This document shows positions 8,599-19,668 of a stretch of 64,000 nt of DNA, piece after piece; the first letter of the stretch is position 1; every line of letters begins with the position of its first letter. The notes under the pieces were generated by a model. It saw only the letters and a program-made list of their open reading frames with translations. It had not been told where the DNA came from and searched no databases. Origin of the DNA: Streptomyces phaeolivaceus (lineage in GTDB: Bacteria > Actinomycetota > Actinomycetes > Streptomycetales > Streptomycetaceae); NCBI RefSeq assembly GCF_009184865.1, contig NZ_CP045096.1, positions 1,302,001 to 1,366,000 of the forward strand, given 5' to 3'. The translations under genes were made by a program, and so were the position numbers.

Positions 8599-8717
8599 CC
8601 ACGCCTCCAGTTGTCCGGCCCCACCGAGGGTCCATCATCACCCGCGGCGGTTCCGTACATTCCGGCGGCTTACCTCACAGGAGCCCGCAGGGGCTCACAG
8701 GTGGCTCACCGGGCGTC

Positions 8718-10232
8718 TCAGCCCAGCGGTACCGGTTCCGGCAATCCGACCGGCCAGCTGTGGACGGGCTCCCCGGAGTGCATCAGCTCGCCGTACCGCC
8801 GCGTGGTGGCGGCCAGCGCCGCGTCCCTGCCGAGCCCCTTGGCCAGCGCCTGATGGAACGTTTCCACCTGCCAGGACGCCCCGTTGACCCGACGTCGGCA
8901 GCGCTCCTCGATCACCCCGAGATAGAAGTCCCGGTCGACCGGCTCGACCCCCCAGGCGTCCAGCCCCACCTCCGCGAGCGGCAACAACTCGTCCCGTACG
9001 AGGTTCACCGCGTCCACCGGTCCGACGCCGCCGTAGCGCCCGCGCGGCCACTGCAGCCGTGCGTCGATGCCGTGCCGGCACGCCTCGTCGAAGTTGGCCG
9101 CGGCGGCCTCGAACGGCAGCCTCGTCCACACCGGCCGCGACTCCTCGGCGAGGGCGCGGACGACCCCGTAGTAGAAGGCGGCGTTGGCGATGACGTCCGT
9201 GATGGTCGGTCCGGCGGGCAGCACCCGGTTCTCGACGCGCAGGTGCGGGACCCCGTCGGCGATGCCGTAGACCGGGCGGTTCCAGCGGTAGATCGTGCCG
9301 TTGTGCAGGGTCAGTTCGGCGAGCGAGGGCACACCGCCCGCGTCGAGAACCTCCATCGGATCCTCGTCGTCGCAGATGGGCAGCAGCGCCGGGAAGAAGC
9401 GCAGGTTCTCCTCGAACAGGTCGAACGCCGAGGAGATCCACCGCTCCCCGAACCAGGTGCGCGGCCGTACCCCCTGGGCCTGGAGTTCGGGCGGCCGGGT
9501 GTCGGTGGACTGCTGGAACAGCGGCGGGCGCGACTCCCGCCACAGCTCGTGCCCGAACAGGAAGGGCGAGTTGGCGCCGATGGCGATCTGCGCGGCGGTG
9601 ACCGCCTGGGCGGCGTTCCACACATCGGCGAACCGGCCCGGGGTGACCTGGAGGTGCAACTGCACGGAGGTGCAGGCGGCCTCGGGCGCGATGGACTTCG
9701 AGGTGCAGACGAGCCGCTCGACCCCGTCGATGTCCAGGGTGAAATCCTCGCCGCGGGCGGCGACGATCTGATCGTTCAGTAGGGTGTAGCGGTCGCCCGC
9801 CGAGAGATTCGACGAGACCAGGTCGTCACGGCCCAGCGTGGGCAGGATGCCGATCATCACGATTCCCGCGCCCACCTCGATCGCCTTGCGGTCGGCATAG
9901 GCGAGGGAGGTGCGCAGCTCCTCGGAAAGCTGGTCGAATACCCGGCCGCCCAGCCGGTGTGGGGCAATGTTGACTTCCAGATTGAACATGGCGAGTTCTG
10001 TTTGGAAATCTCTGCTGGCAATCCGCTCCAGTACTTGCGCATTCATCATTCTCGGCAGACCGTCGCCGTCGACCAGGTTCAACTCGATCTCCACACCCAT
10101 GAGGTTCTTGGGGCGGTCGAACCGCTTCTCCTCCAACAGCCGTGCCAGCCCCGCCAGGCACTGGCGGAGCTTGTCGCGGTACTGCTGGCGATCGGAGAGG
10201 CCAAACGGCCCCGCCACGACCTTCTCCCCCAT
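8718..10232 (-). CDS. Glutamate-cysteine ligase family (GCS2/COG2170) protein
   Basis: The protein is 504 residues. It belongs to the ATP-dependent carboxylate-amine ligases of the GCS2 type. The N-terminal metal/ATP site is in NLMGVEIELNLVDGDGLPRM, the central sheet includes SVQLHLQVTPGRFADVWNAA, and GANSPFLFGHELWRESRPPL and HLRVENRVLPAGPTITDVIA are family hallmarks. Actinomycetes make mycothiol and ergothioneine, so the product may be a gamma-glutamyl compound other than glutathione; this is unproven. The start is the ATG at 10232, with GGAGGG 9 bases upstream. The longer frame upstream is not needed. Confidence 0.85.
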   Translation of the reverse strand: MGEKVVAGPFGLSDRQQYRDKLRQCLAGLARLLEEKRFDRPKNLMGVEIELNLVDGDGLPRMMNAQVLERIASRDFQTELAMFNLEVNIAPHRLGGRVFDQLSEELRTSLAYADRKAIEVGAGIVMIGILPTLGRDDLVSSNLSAGDRYTLLNDQIVAARGEDFTLDIDGVERLVCTSKSIAPEAACTSVQLHLQVTPGRFADVWNAAQAVTAAQIAIGANSPFLFGHELWRESRPPLFQQSTDTRPPELQAQGVRPRTWFGERWISSAFDLFEENLRFFPALLPICDDEDPMEVLDAGGVPSLAELTLHNGTIYRWNRPVYGIADGVPHLRVENRVLPAGPTITDVIANAAFYYGVVRALAEESRPVWTRLPFEAAAANFDEACRHGIDARLQWPRGRYGGVGPVDAVNLVRDELLPLAEVGLDAWGVEPVDRDFYLGVIEERCRRRVNGASWQVETFHQALAKGLGRDAALAATTRRYGELMHSGEPVHSWPVGLPEPVPLG

Positions 10233-10803
10233 CGAAGTGTCCCTCCTCGGATGGGCAGGCCGACGAACCGGCCACTGCTGTCCCGGGTCCACGGATGATG
10301 ATGCCCAGGCCGAGCCACCGATAACGTCCCACGCACGACCTGCACACGCTAGGCTGAGCGCGGTCACGTCCAACCTTATTCACTCGGCGTGCTTCTGGCA
10401 CATTCACCGGGCAAGAATGAGCACGCGCTTTCCGCCCTGGGCGCTTTCGTGAAAAGCGCCGACGAGAACCGGCCGTCCGCCACACGACGGTAATCCGAGG
10501 TCACCGACACACCCCCACGGAAAAGCGGGGTGACGTCCATGTTCCGGCGACCGGATACCGCCTTGCTCTTCATATTCGGAACGGCTAGACGAAACCTCTG
10601 GTGAACACGTGTCGTATAAACTCCGCAAACGAGGCTGAGAGCCGGCACTCGCGGTCCTCGGTCCTGCCGTCAGGTCCTGCGCGGCGGACCCGACCCACGC
10701 ATCCGGACCCCGGGCACCCGTCTCTCCGATCCCCGAGAGCTGACAGCGCCGTCCGCCCCCGCCCTCGCGCCACCGTGCCTGTCGAATTGAGAGGCGACCC
10801 ACC
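10233..10803. other. 571-base intergenic region
   Basis: This gap separates the GCS2 gene (leftward) from the next rightward gene. Its GC content is lower than the surroundings, especially 10376-10640. It contains one candidate small leftward ORF (10376-10573), a CACGTG sequence and an AT-rich TATAAA box near 10614 that could serve as a -10 for the rightward gene. I recognise nothing else. Confidence 0.4.
10376..10573 (-). CDS. Possible small hypothetical protein (65 aa)
   Basis: A short frame starts MKSKAVSGRRNMDV and ends SACSFLPGECARSTPSE. Third-position GC is moderately high, which fits coding, but lower than in neighbouring genes. There are no domains or membrane segments. Upstream is TAGCCG about 8 bases before the ATG and no clear ribosome-binding site. 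It could be a real small gene or part of the regulatory region. Confidence 0.25.
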   Translation of the reverse strand: MKSKAVSGRRNMDVTPLFRGGVSVTSDYRRVADGRFSSALFTKAPRAESACSFLPGECARSTPSE

Positions 10804-11388
10804 ATGCCGCTGCATGTCCCCCCGGCTCCCGCGCCCGCCCTGCGCACCGTCCTCACGGCACTCGGTTCCCCCACCGCCGTCCACGAGGCGCGAACCCCCT
10901 CCCTGAAGAACGCCCAGGGCCCGGCCGTACCCGAACTGCCCCTGCCCGTCCATGTGCTCGACCGCGTCACCCCGGAGGGCACGGGTGCCACCCGGCTCAC
11001 CGGATGGCGGTTCCTGATCCGCTGTGGCGACCGCGCCGTGGCCGCCGCCGAGACCCGGCTGACCCCGGACGGCTGGGCGTTCTCGCACTTCTTCGAGGGC
11101 CCGTACATCGCCTCCACCGAGCGCGCCCTGCGCCAGGCCGAGGTCATGCAGCAGCCCTACCAGCCTCGCCTGCTGTCGGTGCCCGAGCTGTACATGCTCA
11201 CGCTCTGGCTGCACGCCGACCCCACCGCCGACGGCACCACCGGCCACCCGGCACCGACCGATCTGCTGGTCCCGCTGGCACCCGCGCCACCGGGCATCGC
11301 CGCCCACCGCCCGCACCGGGTCGCCGACCTCCTCCCGGTGCTGACCACCCGCCTTTCACCCGCGCCGCTCCTCGGATCGCCCGCCTGA
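10804..11388 (+). CDS. Actinobacterial conserved hypothetical protein
   Basis: The product is 194 residues with no domain I recognise. The N-terminal half is globular and contains TGWRFLIRCGDRAVAAAETR and GWAFSHFFEGPYIASTERAL. The C-terminal part is proline-rich. There is no signal peptide or membrane helix, so it is probably cytoplasmic. The start has GAGAGG 10 bases upstream. A terminator-like hairpin follows the stop. Function unknown. Confidence 0.7.
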   Translation: MPLHVPPAPAPALRTVLTALGSPTAVHEARTPSLKNAQGPAVPELPLPVHVLDRVTPEGTGATRLTGWRFLIRCGDRAVAAAETRLTPDGWAFSHFFEGPYIASTERALRQAEVMQQPYQPRLLSVPELYMLTLWLHADPTADGTTGHPAPTDLLVPLAPAPPGIAAHRPHRVADLLPVLTTRLSPAPLLGSPA

Positions 11389-11810
11389 AACCCCACCCGA
11401 AACCCCGTCCGAAACCAGGGTCGCCCCGTCACACGCACCGCTCGCGCCCCGCCGCCGATATACCGGTGGCGGGGCACTTGTTTCCGTTACCGAGAATTCC
11501 CGCTCTTTCGGGCGCCAATACGCTCGTACGAGCTATTCGGACGCCCTTCCCGCGGCAGGACTAGCCCTATCCGGCCACGGCGAACCACCCGAAGGGACAG
11601 TGCGGTCGGGATGAACCGTCCGCGCGAGGGATGCGTCATCAACCTGTGAAGAAGCCGTGCTGCGAAATGCCTGCGGATTGACGCCCGTGGGGCAACACTG
11701 GGACCGGACCGATTTATCAACGGGGGGCGGCCATGAACGGGGCATCAAGCCGCGGGTCAGACAAACCAGCCATCTCAGACCACACGACAAGCCGAAAGAT
11801 CCCAACAACC
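11389..11810. other. Intergenic region between two hypothetical genes
   Basis: It contains the hairpin at 11446-11475. Near 11677 a TTGACG box precedes the small DUF5999 gene. The remainder shows no gene. An upstream in-frame ATG at 11733 would extend the small gene by 26 residues, but the extension is unlike the conserved core. Confidence 0.4.
11446..11475. terminator. Terminator-like hairpin
   Basis: GCCCCGCC and GGCGGGGC pair, with an inner CCG/CGG pair set around an AT-rich loop. It lies 57 bases after the stop of the 10804-11388 gene. Confidence 0.6.
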
Positions 11811-12011
11811 ATGTGCCAGCACCAGCCACTGTGCCCGACTGCCGAATCCGCCGACCGGGAAGGCGCCCGACTCGTGGCGCACCACCCGGAGCAGGGATGG
11901 AGCCTGCTCTGCAACGGCGTTCTGCTCTTCGAGGACACCGGTGAGCTCCTGCCGGACGGCCAGATCATCGCCCCGCACCGCCCGATGGGCAGTGTGGTGA
12001 CCGCCGCCTGA
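11811..12011 (+). CDS. DUF5999-type small protein
   Basis: This 66-residue protein begins MCQHQPLCPTAESADREGAR. It continues with a well-conserved core around HPEQGWSLLCNGVLLFEDTG and ends in PHRP. Three cysteines (positions 2, 8 and about 34) and several histidines could bind metal, but this is inference. Small proteins of this family are widespread in Streptomyces and uncharacterised. The start is the ATG at 11811, which matches the conserved core; only a weak GAAAG precedes it. A strong terminator follows. Confidence 0.7.
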   Translation: MCQHQPLCPTAESADREGARLVAHHPEQGWSLLCNGVLLFEDTGELLPDGQIIAPHRPMGSVVTAA

Positions 12012-12072
12012 GCCGCACTCACGTGCGCACAGGGTGAGCGTCCCCGCACAGGACGTCCGCCCGGACAGAAGA

Positions 12073-12108
12073 GGGGCCGGCCGGAGAAGCACTCTCCGAA
12101 CCGGCCCC
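12073..12108. terminator. Bidirectional terminator between DUF5999 and gcvP
   Basis: The outer stem GGGGCCGG/CCGGCCCC and the inner stem CGGAGA/TCTCCG make a long composite hairpin between the convergent gene ends. Confidence 0.8.
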
Positions 12109-12127
12109 GACGCGTATCCGGGTGTGA

Positions 12128-15013
<2,886 letters not shown>

Positions 15014-15075
15014 TACGGAGGCCTCCTGGTCTGACACGACCTTCGAGGGGCACCACGGCACGGGTGCCCCGACGG

Positions 15076-15275
15076 CCTCCCCCTCTGTCATCTCAACCTG
15101 AGAGCTTCACCGGTCCAGGTACGAACCGGCTTTCACCGTCGGTGAGAGCGGATGCCATGACACCCGCTCTGCTTTCCAGAGTGACCTCGTCCGTGCGGTA
15201 CGTGAGCCTGAGAGATTCCGGGGAGGAGTTGCTCCTTCGGCGCCTCCGGATGGTGTCCGGAGGACTCTCCCGCAC
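15076..15275 (-). promoter_or_regulatory. Tandem glycine riboswitch controlling gcvP
   Basis: Read on the minus strand, aptamer 1 contains GCCGAAGGAGCAACTCC and CTCTCAGG (15207-15214). Aptamer 2 contains a second CTCTCAGG (15097-15104), followed by GACAGAGGGGG (15079-15089), the typical 3' end of glycine aptamers. These are hallmark conserved segments of the glycine riboswitch class. The element ends about 60 bases before the gcvP start. Its expression platform near the GAGGCC before the start may act on translation or termination. It is expected to turn gcvP on with glycine. Confidence 0.93.
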
Positions 15276-15406
15276 GGGGTCGACAGCCGCTGCCAGCGTA
15301 TCAGCGCGGTCAACGCACGGGTCTTCGAGTGGCCGCCGCCCCCGATGTGGCTTTTCGTAGTGGTGAGAGACGACGCGCCACCCCTTTGCGACCACCTGGA
15401 GGGCCC
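15276..15406. promoter_or_regulatory. Divergent promoter region, gcvP riboswitch / PRC-barrel gene
   Basis: A TACGCT box (minus strand, 15295-15300) lies about 20 bases upstream of the first aptamer and could be the gcvP -10. No convincing -35 is seen. The rightward promoter for the PRC-barrel gene must also be here. Confidence 0.35.
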
Positions 15407-15775
15407 GTGCAGACCGACATCGATCCGCGCAATCTGATCGGCCGCAAGGCGTTCGACCGCAAGGGCAGCAAGATCGGCACCGTCGACGAGGTCTATCTCG
15501 ACGACGCGACCGGTGTCCCCGAGTGGGCCGCGATACGCATGGGCTTCTTCGGCCGGGACGCCTTCGTCCCCCTGGAGCCCAGCCACCTCGCCGAAGGCAC
15601 CCTCCACGTCCCCTTCGACCGCGCCCTCATCAAGGACGCCCCCGACTTCGGCGTGGGCCGCCATCTCTCCCCCGAACAGGAACTCCAGCTCTACCACCAC
15701 TACGGCCTGGACATAGCCCCACCGCCACCCGCGGACCACAACTTCGGCAACGTGACAGGCCAGGACGACCCCTGA
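15407..15775 (+). CDS. PRC-barrel domain protein
   Basis: The 122-residue protein has a PRC-barrel fold. It begins with NLIGRKAFDRKGSKIGTVDE, a typical PRC start, and has VPEWAAIRMGFFGRDAFVPL in the middle. PRC-barrel domains bind RNA or partner proteins in the photosynthetic reaction centre and RimM families; stand-alone copies in actinomycetes are linked to stress but are not characterised. I chose the GTG at 15407 because GGAGGG ends 3 bases before it; an upstream ATG would add a basic tail unlike the family. The C-terminus is proline-rich. It converges with dinB. Confidence 0.8.
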   Translation: MQTDIDPRNLIGRKAFDRKGSKIGTVDEVYLDDATGVPEWAAIRMGFFGRDAFVPLEPSHLAEGTLHVPFDRALIKDAPDFGVGRHLSPEQELQLYHHYGLDIAPPPPADHNFGNVTGQDDP

Positions 15776-15925
15776 ACCCGGCCCCCGCCTCCCCACCGGC
15801 CACCCCCGTCCTGCTCCCGCCCCACCTCATCCTCTTGCCCCCCGCCCTCCTCAAGCCATGCCCCTCTTCATCCCGCCGCGACGGCGCCGAGCCACAGCGT
15901 CGTTCCCCGGCGGTGCCGTGCGACC

Positions 15926-17281
15926 TCAGCCCCTCACCGCACCCGACACCAACGGCAACGGCTCCGCCGGCTCCAGCCCCGGATCATCGGTCCTGAAGGT
16001 CCGCACCCGCCCAGGCCCCACATCGTCCGGTCTCTCGAACCGCACGGTCACCCTCCCCAGCCCGCTACCCTGCACCCACCCGTGCCCGTACTCGGCATGC
16101 CGCACGTCGTGCCCGGCCCTCCACTGCCGCTCGGCGACCGCACCCGCGCCCGCCTCCACCACGGGCACCTCGGCGTCCACCGTCTCCTCCTCCACAAGCT
16201 CCGGCTCCCCGGCCGCCTGCGCGAACAGATCCTCCTGCGTGTAGTCGGCGAGCCCGCTGACCCCGACCCCGAGCAGCCGCACCCCACCCGTCGTGTCCAC
16301 GGCCTCCAGCAGCCGCCCCGCGGCCTCCCGCACCACCGCCGGGTCGTCCGTCGGCCCCCGCAACGTCTCGGACCGGGTCAGCGTGGAGAAGTCGTACCGC
16401 CGCACCTTCAACACGATCGTCCGCCCGGACAGCCCGGCCCCCCGCAACCTCCGCACACACCGGTCCGCGAGCCGCCGCACCTCCATCCGCACCCGCACCC
16501 GGTCATGGATGTCCACGTCGTAGGTGTCCTCCACCGACACCGACTTCGTGTCCCGCTCGGCCACCACCGCCCGGTCGTCCCGCGCCAGCGCCATCGCGTA
16601 CAGCCCGTGCCCATGGGCCTTCCCGAGCAGCCGTACGACCTCGTCCTCGCCCGCCTCCACGATCTCCTCGACCGTGGTGATCCCGGCCCGCCGCAGATGG
16701 TCCCCGGTCGCCGGCCCCACCCCCGGCAGGATCCGTACGGACATCGGCCCCAGCAGCTCCCGCTCGGTGCCCGGATCGATCAGCGCCAGCCCGTCCGGCT
16801 TGGCCTGCTCGGAGGCGATCTTCGCGAGCATCTTGGAGGCGGCCAGCCCCACGGATCCGGTCAGCGCGGTCACCGCCCGGATGTCCGCCCGCAACCGCAC
16901 CCCCACCAGCCGCGCCGACGCCTCGTCCCAGGCCGCGTCCCCGGCCTCCAGGTCCACGAACGCCTCGTCCAGGCTCAGCGGCTCCACCAGCGGCGACAGA
17001 TCACGCAACAGCCCCATGACCTGATCGCTGATCGCCCGGTAGAACGTGAAGCGCGGCGTGAGATACGCGGCGTTCGGCGCGAGCCGACGCGCCTGGGCCA
17101 TCGGCATCGCCGAGTGCACCCCGAAGGCCCGCGCCTCGTACGAGGCGGTCGCAACCACCCCACGCGGCCCGAGCCCGCCCACGACAACGGCTTTCCCCCG
17201 CAGACTCGGCTTGGACGCCTGCTCCGCCGAGGCGTAGAAGGCATCCATGTCGAGATGCAGGATCGTGGGCGCGGTTCTCAC
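15926..17281 (-). CDS. dinB: DNA polymerase IV (Y-family)
   Basis: This error-prone translesion polymerase acts at stalled forks. The catalytic carboxylates are in LHLDMDAFYASAE near the N-terminus and SLDEAFVDLE near residue 105. The steric region YEARAFGVHSAMP is conserved. The Y-family core and little finger end near residue 345. There follows QEDLF (349-353), which resembles the beta-clamp-binding motif. An extra tail of about 95 residues then contains GHDVRHAEYGHGWVQGSG, which looks like the Tudor-type module at the end of PcrA/UvrD helicases. The start is the GTG at 17281; GGAG is very close (2 bases), so a nearby start cannot be excluded. Confidence 0.92.
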   Translation of the reverse strand: MRTAPTILHLDMDAFYASAEQASKPSLRGKAVVVGGLGPRGVVATASYEARAFGVHSAMPMAQARRLAPNAAYLTPRFTFYRAISDQVMGLLRDLSPLVEPLSLDEAFVDLEAGDAAWDEASARLVGVRLRADIRAVTALTGSVGLAASKMLAKIASEQAKPDGLALIDPGTERELLGPMSVRILPGVGPATGDHLRRAGITTVEEIVEAGEDEVVRLLGKAHGHGLYAMALARDDRAVVAERDTKSVSVEDTYDVDIHDRVRVRMEVRRLADRCVRRLRGAGLSGRTIVLKVRRYDFSTLTRSETLRGPTDDPAVVREAAGRLLEAVDTTGGVRLLGVGVSGLADYTQEDLFAQAAGEPELVEEETVDAEVPVVEAGAGAVAERQWRAGHDVRHAEYGHGWVQGSGLGRVTVRFERPDDVGPGRVRTFRTDDPGLEPAEPLPLVSGAVRG

Positions 17282-17364
17282 ATCTCCGATGCTGCCCTAC
17301 GCCACTGACAATGCCCCGTACCGCCGGAGTCCCGTACCGCTCGGCCGGGGGGCGGGGACGCCCC

Positions 17365-18009
17365 TCAGACCGCCCGGTTCCGCCGCCGCGCCAGCTCGTC
17401 CGACGGGTTGTGACCCACGAGCGTCTCCCCCGTGTCGACCCGCTCCCCGTGCAGCTGGGAGAGAGCGCTTTCCACATCACGCCAGACCACCCCTACGGCG
17501 ATCCCGAAGACCCCCTGGCCGCCCTGGAGCAGGGCGTGGACCTCGTCGGGCGAGGTGCACTCGTAGACCGTCGCCCCGTCGCTCATCAGCGTCATCCGCT
17601 CCAGATCGCTGAAGCCCCGCTCGCGCAGGTGCTGGACGGCGGTGCGGATGTTCTGCAGCGACACTCCCGTGTCGAGGAACCGTTTCACGATCTTCAGGAC
17701 GACGACGTCCCGGAAGCTGTAGAGCCGCTGCGTCCCCGAGCCCTGGGCGGACCGCACACTCGGCTCCACCAGGCCGGTCCGGGCCCAGTAGTCGAGCTGC
17801 CGATAGGTGATGCCGGCGGCCGCGCACGCGGTGGGGCCGCGGTAGCCGACGTTCTCGTGCGGCTCGGGCGCCGCTTCCGCGCTGTCCTGCACGGCCGTGG
17901 GCCGCTGCGGGACGTGACCGGCCGCGCTGCTGTGAAGCGGGTACGGGCCGCCGTCCCCCAGCCTGCGTCCGGGGGCACCCCCAGCCGTACCGTCGCCGCT
18001 GCTTCTCAC
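17365..18009 (-). CDS. MerR-family transcriptional regulator
   Basis: The 214-residue protein has a disordered N-terminal stretch (1-50), then a MerR helix-turn-helix (ACAAAGITYRQLDYWARTGL with VEPSVRSAQGSGTQRLYSFRD) and a helical C-terminal part. The conserved block LERMTLMSDGATVYECTSPD is shared with the MerR protein next to the DUF151 nuclease in other actinomycetes. It lacks an obvious metal-binding cysteine cluster, so the signal is unknown. The GTG start at 18009 has GGAGGT 5 bases upstream. It follows the DUF151 gene on the same strand after 297 bp that hold candidate operators. Confidence 0.88.
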   Translation of the reverse strand: MRSSGDGTAGGAPGRRLGDGGPYPLHSSAAGHVPQRPTAVQDSAEAAPEPHENVGYRGPTACAAAGITYRQLDYWARTGLVEPSVRSAQGSGTQRLYSFRDVVVLKIVKRFLDTGVSLQNIRTAVQHLRERGFSDLERMTLMSDGATVYECTSPDEVHALLQGGQGVFGIAVGVVWRDVESALSQLHGERVDTGETLVGHNPSDELARRRNRAV

Positions 18010-18078
18010 GCCGACCTCCGTCCTTGACCTGCCTCATCGACGGTAGGCAGCCACCAGGGGTGCGTCAACGACCACCGC

Positions 18079-18164
18079 ACTCGCCACGCCGAGTGATAAT
18101 CACCCTGAGAGTGGTTTCCCGTGCCCTCCCGTGGGGAAAGGCTAGCCGAATGCGCTGCAGCGCA
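18079..18164. promoter_or_regulatory. Two palindromes upstream of the MerR gene
   Basis: CACTCG-N6-CGAGTG lies at 18079-18096 and the perfect 14-mer TGCGCTGCAGCGCA at 18151-18164. Both are in the 297-bp gap before the MerR start. The second overlaps a TTGCGC box with TAGCCT 15 bases downstream. They are candidate operator sites. Confidence 0.4.
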
Positions 18165-18306
18165 ACTGCCTGACAGCGCACTGGCGCGCGGCATGTGCCG
18201 GGCCCCGGACGGGCATCCCGACCGAACCGAGCAGCCCACCCACCTGTCACGGCCGCCGTCGGACGGTGTCAAGGGCCCTCGGCCCCGTACGACCGCCCGC
18301 CCGGCC

Positions 18307-18780
18307 TCACTGACTGTTCGTTCCGAAGTCCTCGGGCGAGATCTGGTCGAGGAACTCGCGGAACTTCTCCACCTCGTCCTCCTGCTCGTCCGGGATTGCG
18401 ATGCCCGCGTCGTCGAGCACCCCGTCACTGCCGAAGATCGGCGTCCCGGTGCGCAGCGCCAGCGCTATGGCGTCGGAGGGCCGGGCACTCACCTCAACCC
18501 CACTGGCGAACACCAGCTCCGCGTAGAAGACGCCCTCACGCAGGTCGGTGATGCGCACTTCCGTGAGCTCCTGGCCGACGGCCTCCAGCACGTCCTTGAA
18601 CAGGTCGTGGGTCAGCGGTCGCGCGGGGGCCATGCCCTGCTGGGCGAAAGCGATCGCCGTCGCCTCCCCCGGCCCGATCCAGATGGGGAGGTAACGGTCG
18701 CCTCCCACTTCGCGCAGGAGCACGATCGGTTGGTTGGAGGGCATTTCGACCCGGACACCTACGACATCGAGCTCGTTCAC
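18307..18780 (-). CDS. Bifunctional nuclease-type DUF151 protein
   Basis: The protein is 157 residues, the normal length. The DUF151 fold is clear: VLLREVGGDRYLPIWIGPGE, AIAFAQQGMAPARPLTHDL, then RPSDAIALALRTGTPIF. In plants a member has dual DNase and RNase activity; the bacterial role is not settled. The acidic C-terminal tail (DEQEDEVEKFREFLDQISPE) is common in actinomycetes. It sits between the two MerR genes. The GTG start at 18780 has TAGGGT 6 bases upstream and no Shine-Dalgarno, so a leaderless transcript is likely. Confidence 0.9.
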   Translation of the reverse strand: MNELDVVGVRVEMPSNQPIVLLREVGGDRYLPIWIGPGEATAIAFAQQGMAPARPLTHDLFKDVLEAVGQELTEVRITDLREGVFYAELVFASGVEVSARPSDAIALALRTGTPIFGSDGVLDDAGIAIPDEQEDEVEKFREFLDQISPEDFGTNSQ

Positions 18781-18792
18781 ACAGCAACCCTA
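18778..18792 (-). promoter_or_regulatory. Leaderless-type promoter of the DUF151 gene
   Basis: On the minus strand TAGGGT (18787-18792) is followed by 6 bases and then the GTG start. This is the same arrangement as at 6021-6035. Confidence 0.55.
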
Positions 18793-18864
18793 GGCCGTGC
18801 TCGGGATGTTTGGGTAGTCGGGCTCGGATCGGCCCACCGATCCGCCACGGGCGAACACCGCACC

Positions 18865-19626
18865 TCAGCGGAGCCGTACACCCAGCGCGCTCTGCACGAG
18901 CGCGGCGTGCAGCTTCACCGTGAGCCCCGCCAGTTCCCTCGTCCTGTCCTCCGCATGCGCCCTGGTCTGCGGATTCCGGTGCAGCCGCAGAGGCGCCACG
19001 ACCTGGTCGACGAGCCCCGCCTCACGGTCCGCGGCGGCCCGCATCACCCGCAGATGCCGGGGCTCGATACCGAACCGCCCCAGTTCCACCACAAGCGTGG
19101 CGACAGTGAGGGACTCGGCGTCGAACGACCCGTCCGGCAGCGGGGCCACCAGCCCGTACGACTCCCACTCGGCCAGCTGCTCCTCGTCGATCCCGGCACC
19201 GGCGACCAGCTCACCGCGCCCGATCCGGGCGGCCGTCGCCTCCTCGGGCTCCCCGAAGCCGAACAGCTCGCTCAGACTCTCCCCGTCACCGGCGTCCCGC
19301 TGACGCCCCACGGACGGCAACCGTACGTCCTCACCGCGCTCCAGGGCCTCCAGATACTCGCGGATGACCTTCAGCGGCAGATAGTGGTCCCGCTGCATCC
19401 TGAGGACGTGTCCGAGCCGCTCGACGTCCCCGGCGCTGAACTTGCGATACCCCGAGGGGGTCCGCTGCGGCTCGATGAGCCCTTCCGACTCCAGAAAACG
19501 GATCTTGGAGATCGTTACCTCGGGGAACTCCTCACGCAGTGCGTTCAGCACCGTGCCGATGCTCATCAGGCCACTGTCCGCGGCGGTGGTGCCGTGGTCG
19601 GCACCACCGCTCGTTGTTCGAAGCAT
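18865..19626 (-). CDS. ftsR: MerR-family regulator FtsR-like
   Basis: The 253-residue product matches the actinobacterial FtsR type. Its MerR domain reads SIGTVLNALREEFPEVTISK, then IRFLESEGLIEPQRTPSGYR. The C-terminal part has RHLRVMRAAADREAGLVDQV. In Corynebacterium the homologue activates ftsZ; in mycobacteria the gene next to garA is the equivalent. Here it also lies directly after garA, so the identification rests on both sequence and order. The start is the ATG at 19626 with GGGAAGG upstream. A very tight hairpin (19644-19664) separates it from garA. Confidence 0.85.
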   Translation of the reverse strand: MLRTTSGGADHGTTAADSGLMSIGTVLNALREEFPEVTISKIRFLESEGLIEPQRTPSGYRKFSAGDVERLGHVLRMQRDHYLPLKVIREYLEALERGEDVRLPSVGRQRDAGDGESLSELFGFGEPEEATAARIGRGELVAGAGIDEEQLAEWESYGLVAPLPDGSFDAESLTVATLVVELGRFGIEPRHLRVMRAAADREAGLVDQVVAPLRLHRNPQTRAHAEDRTRELAGLTVKLHAALVQSALGVRLR

Positions 19627-19643
19627 GGACCTTCCCTGGGGTC

Positions 19644-19664
19644 CCCCCGGACATGGTCCGGGGG
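19644..19664 (-). terminator. Tight hairpin between garA and ftsR
   Basis: CCCCCGGAC and GTCCGGGGG pair around a 3-base loop immediately downstream of the garA stop and just before the ftsR ribosome-binding site. It may attenuate read-through. Confidence 0.6.
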
Positions 19665-19668
19665 AGGG

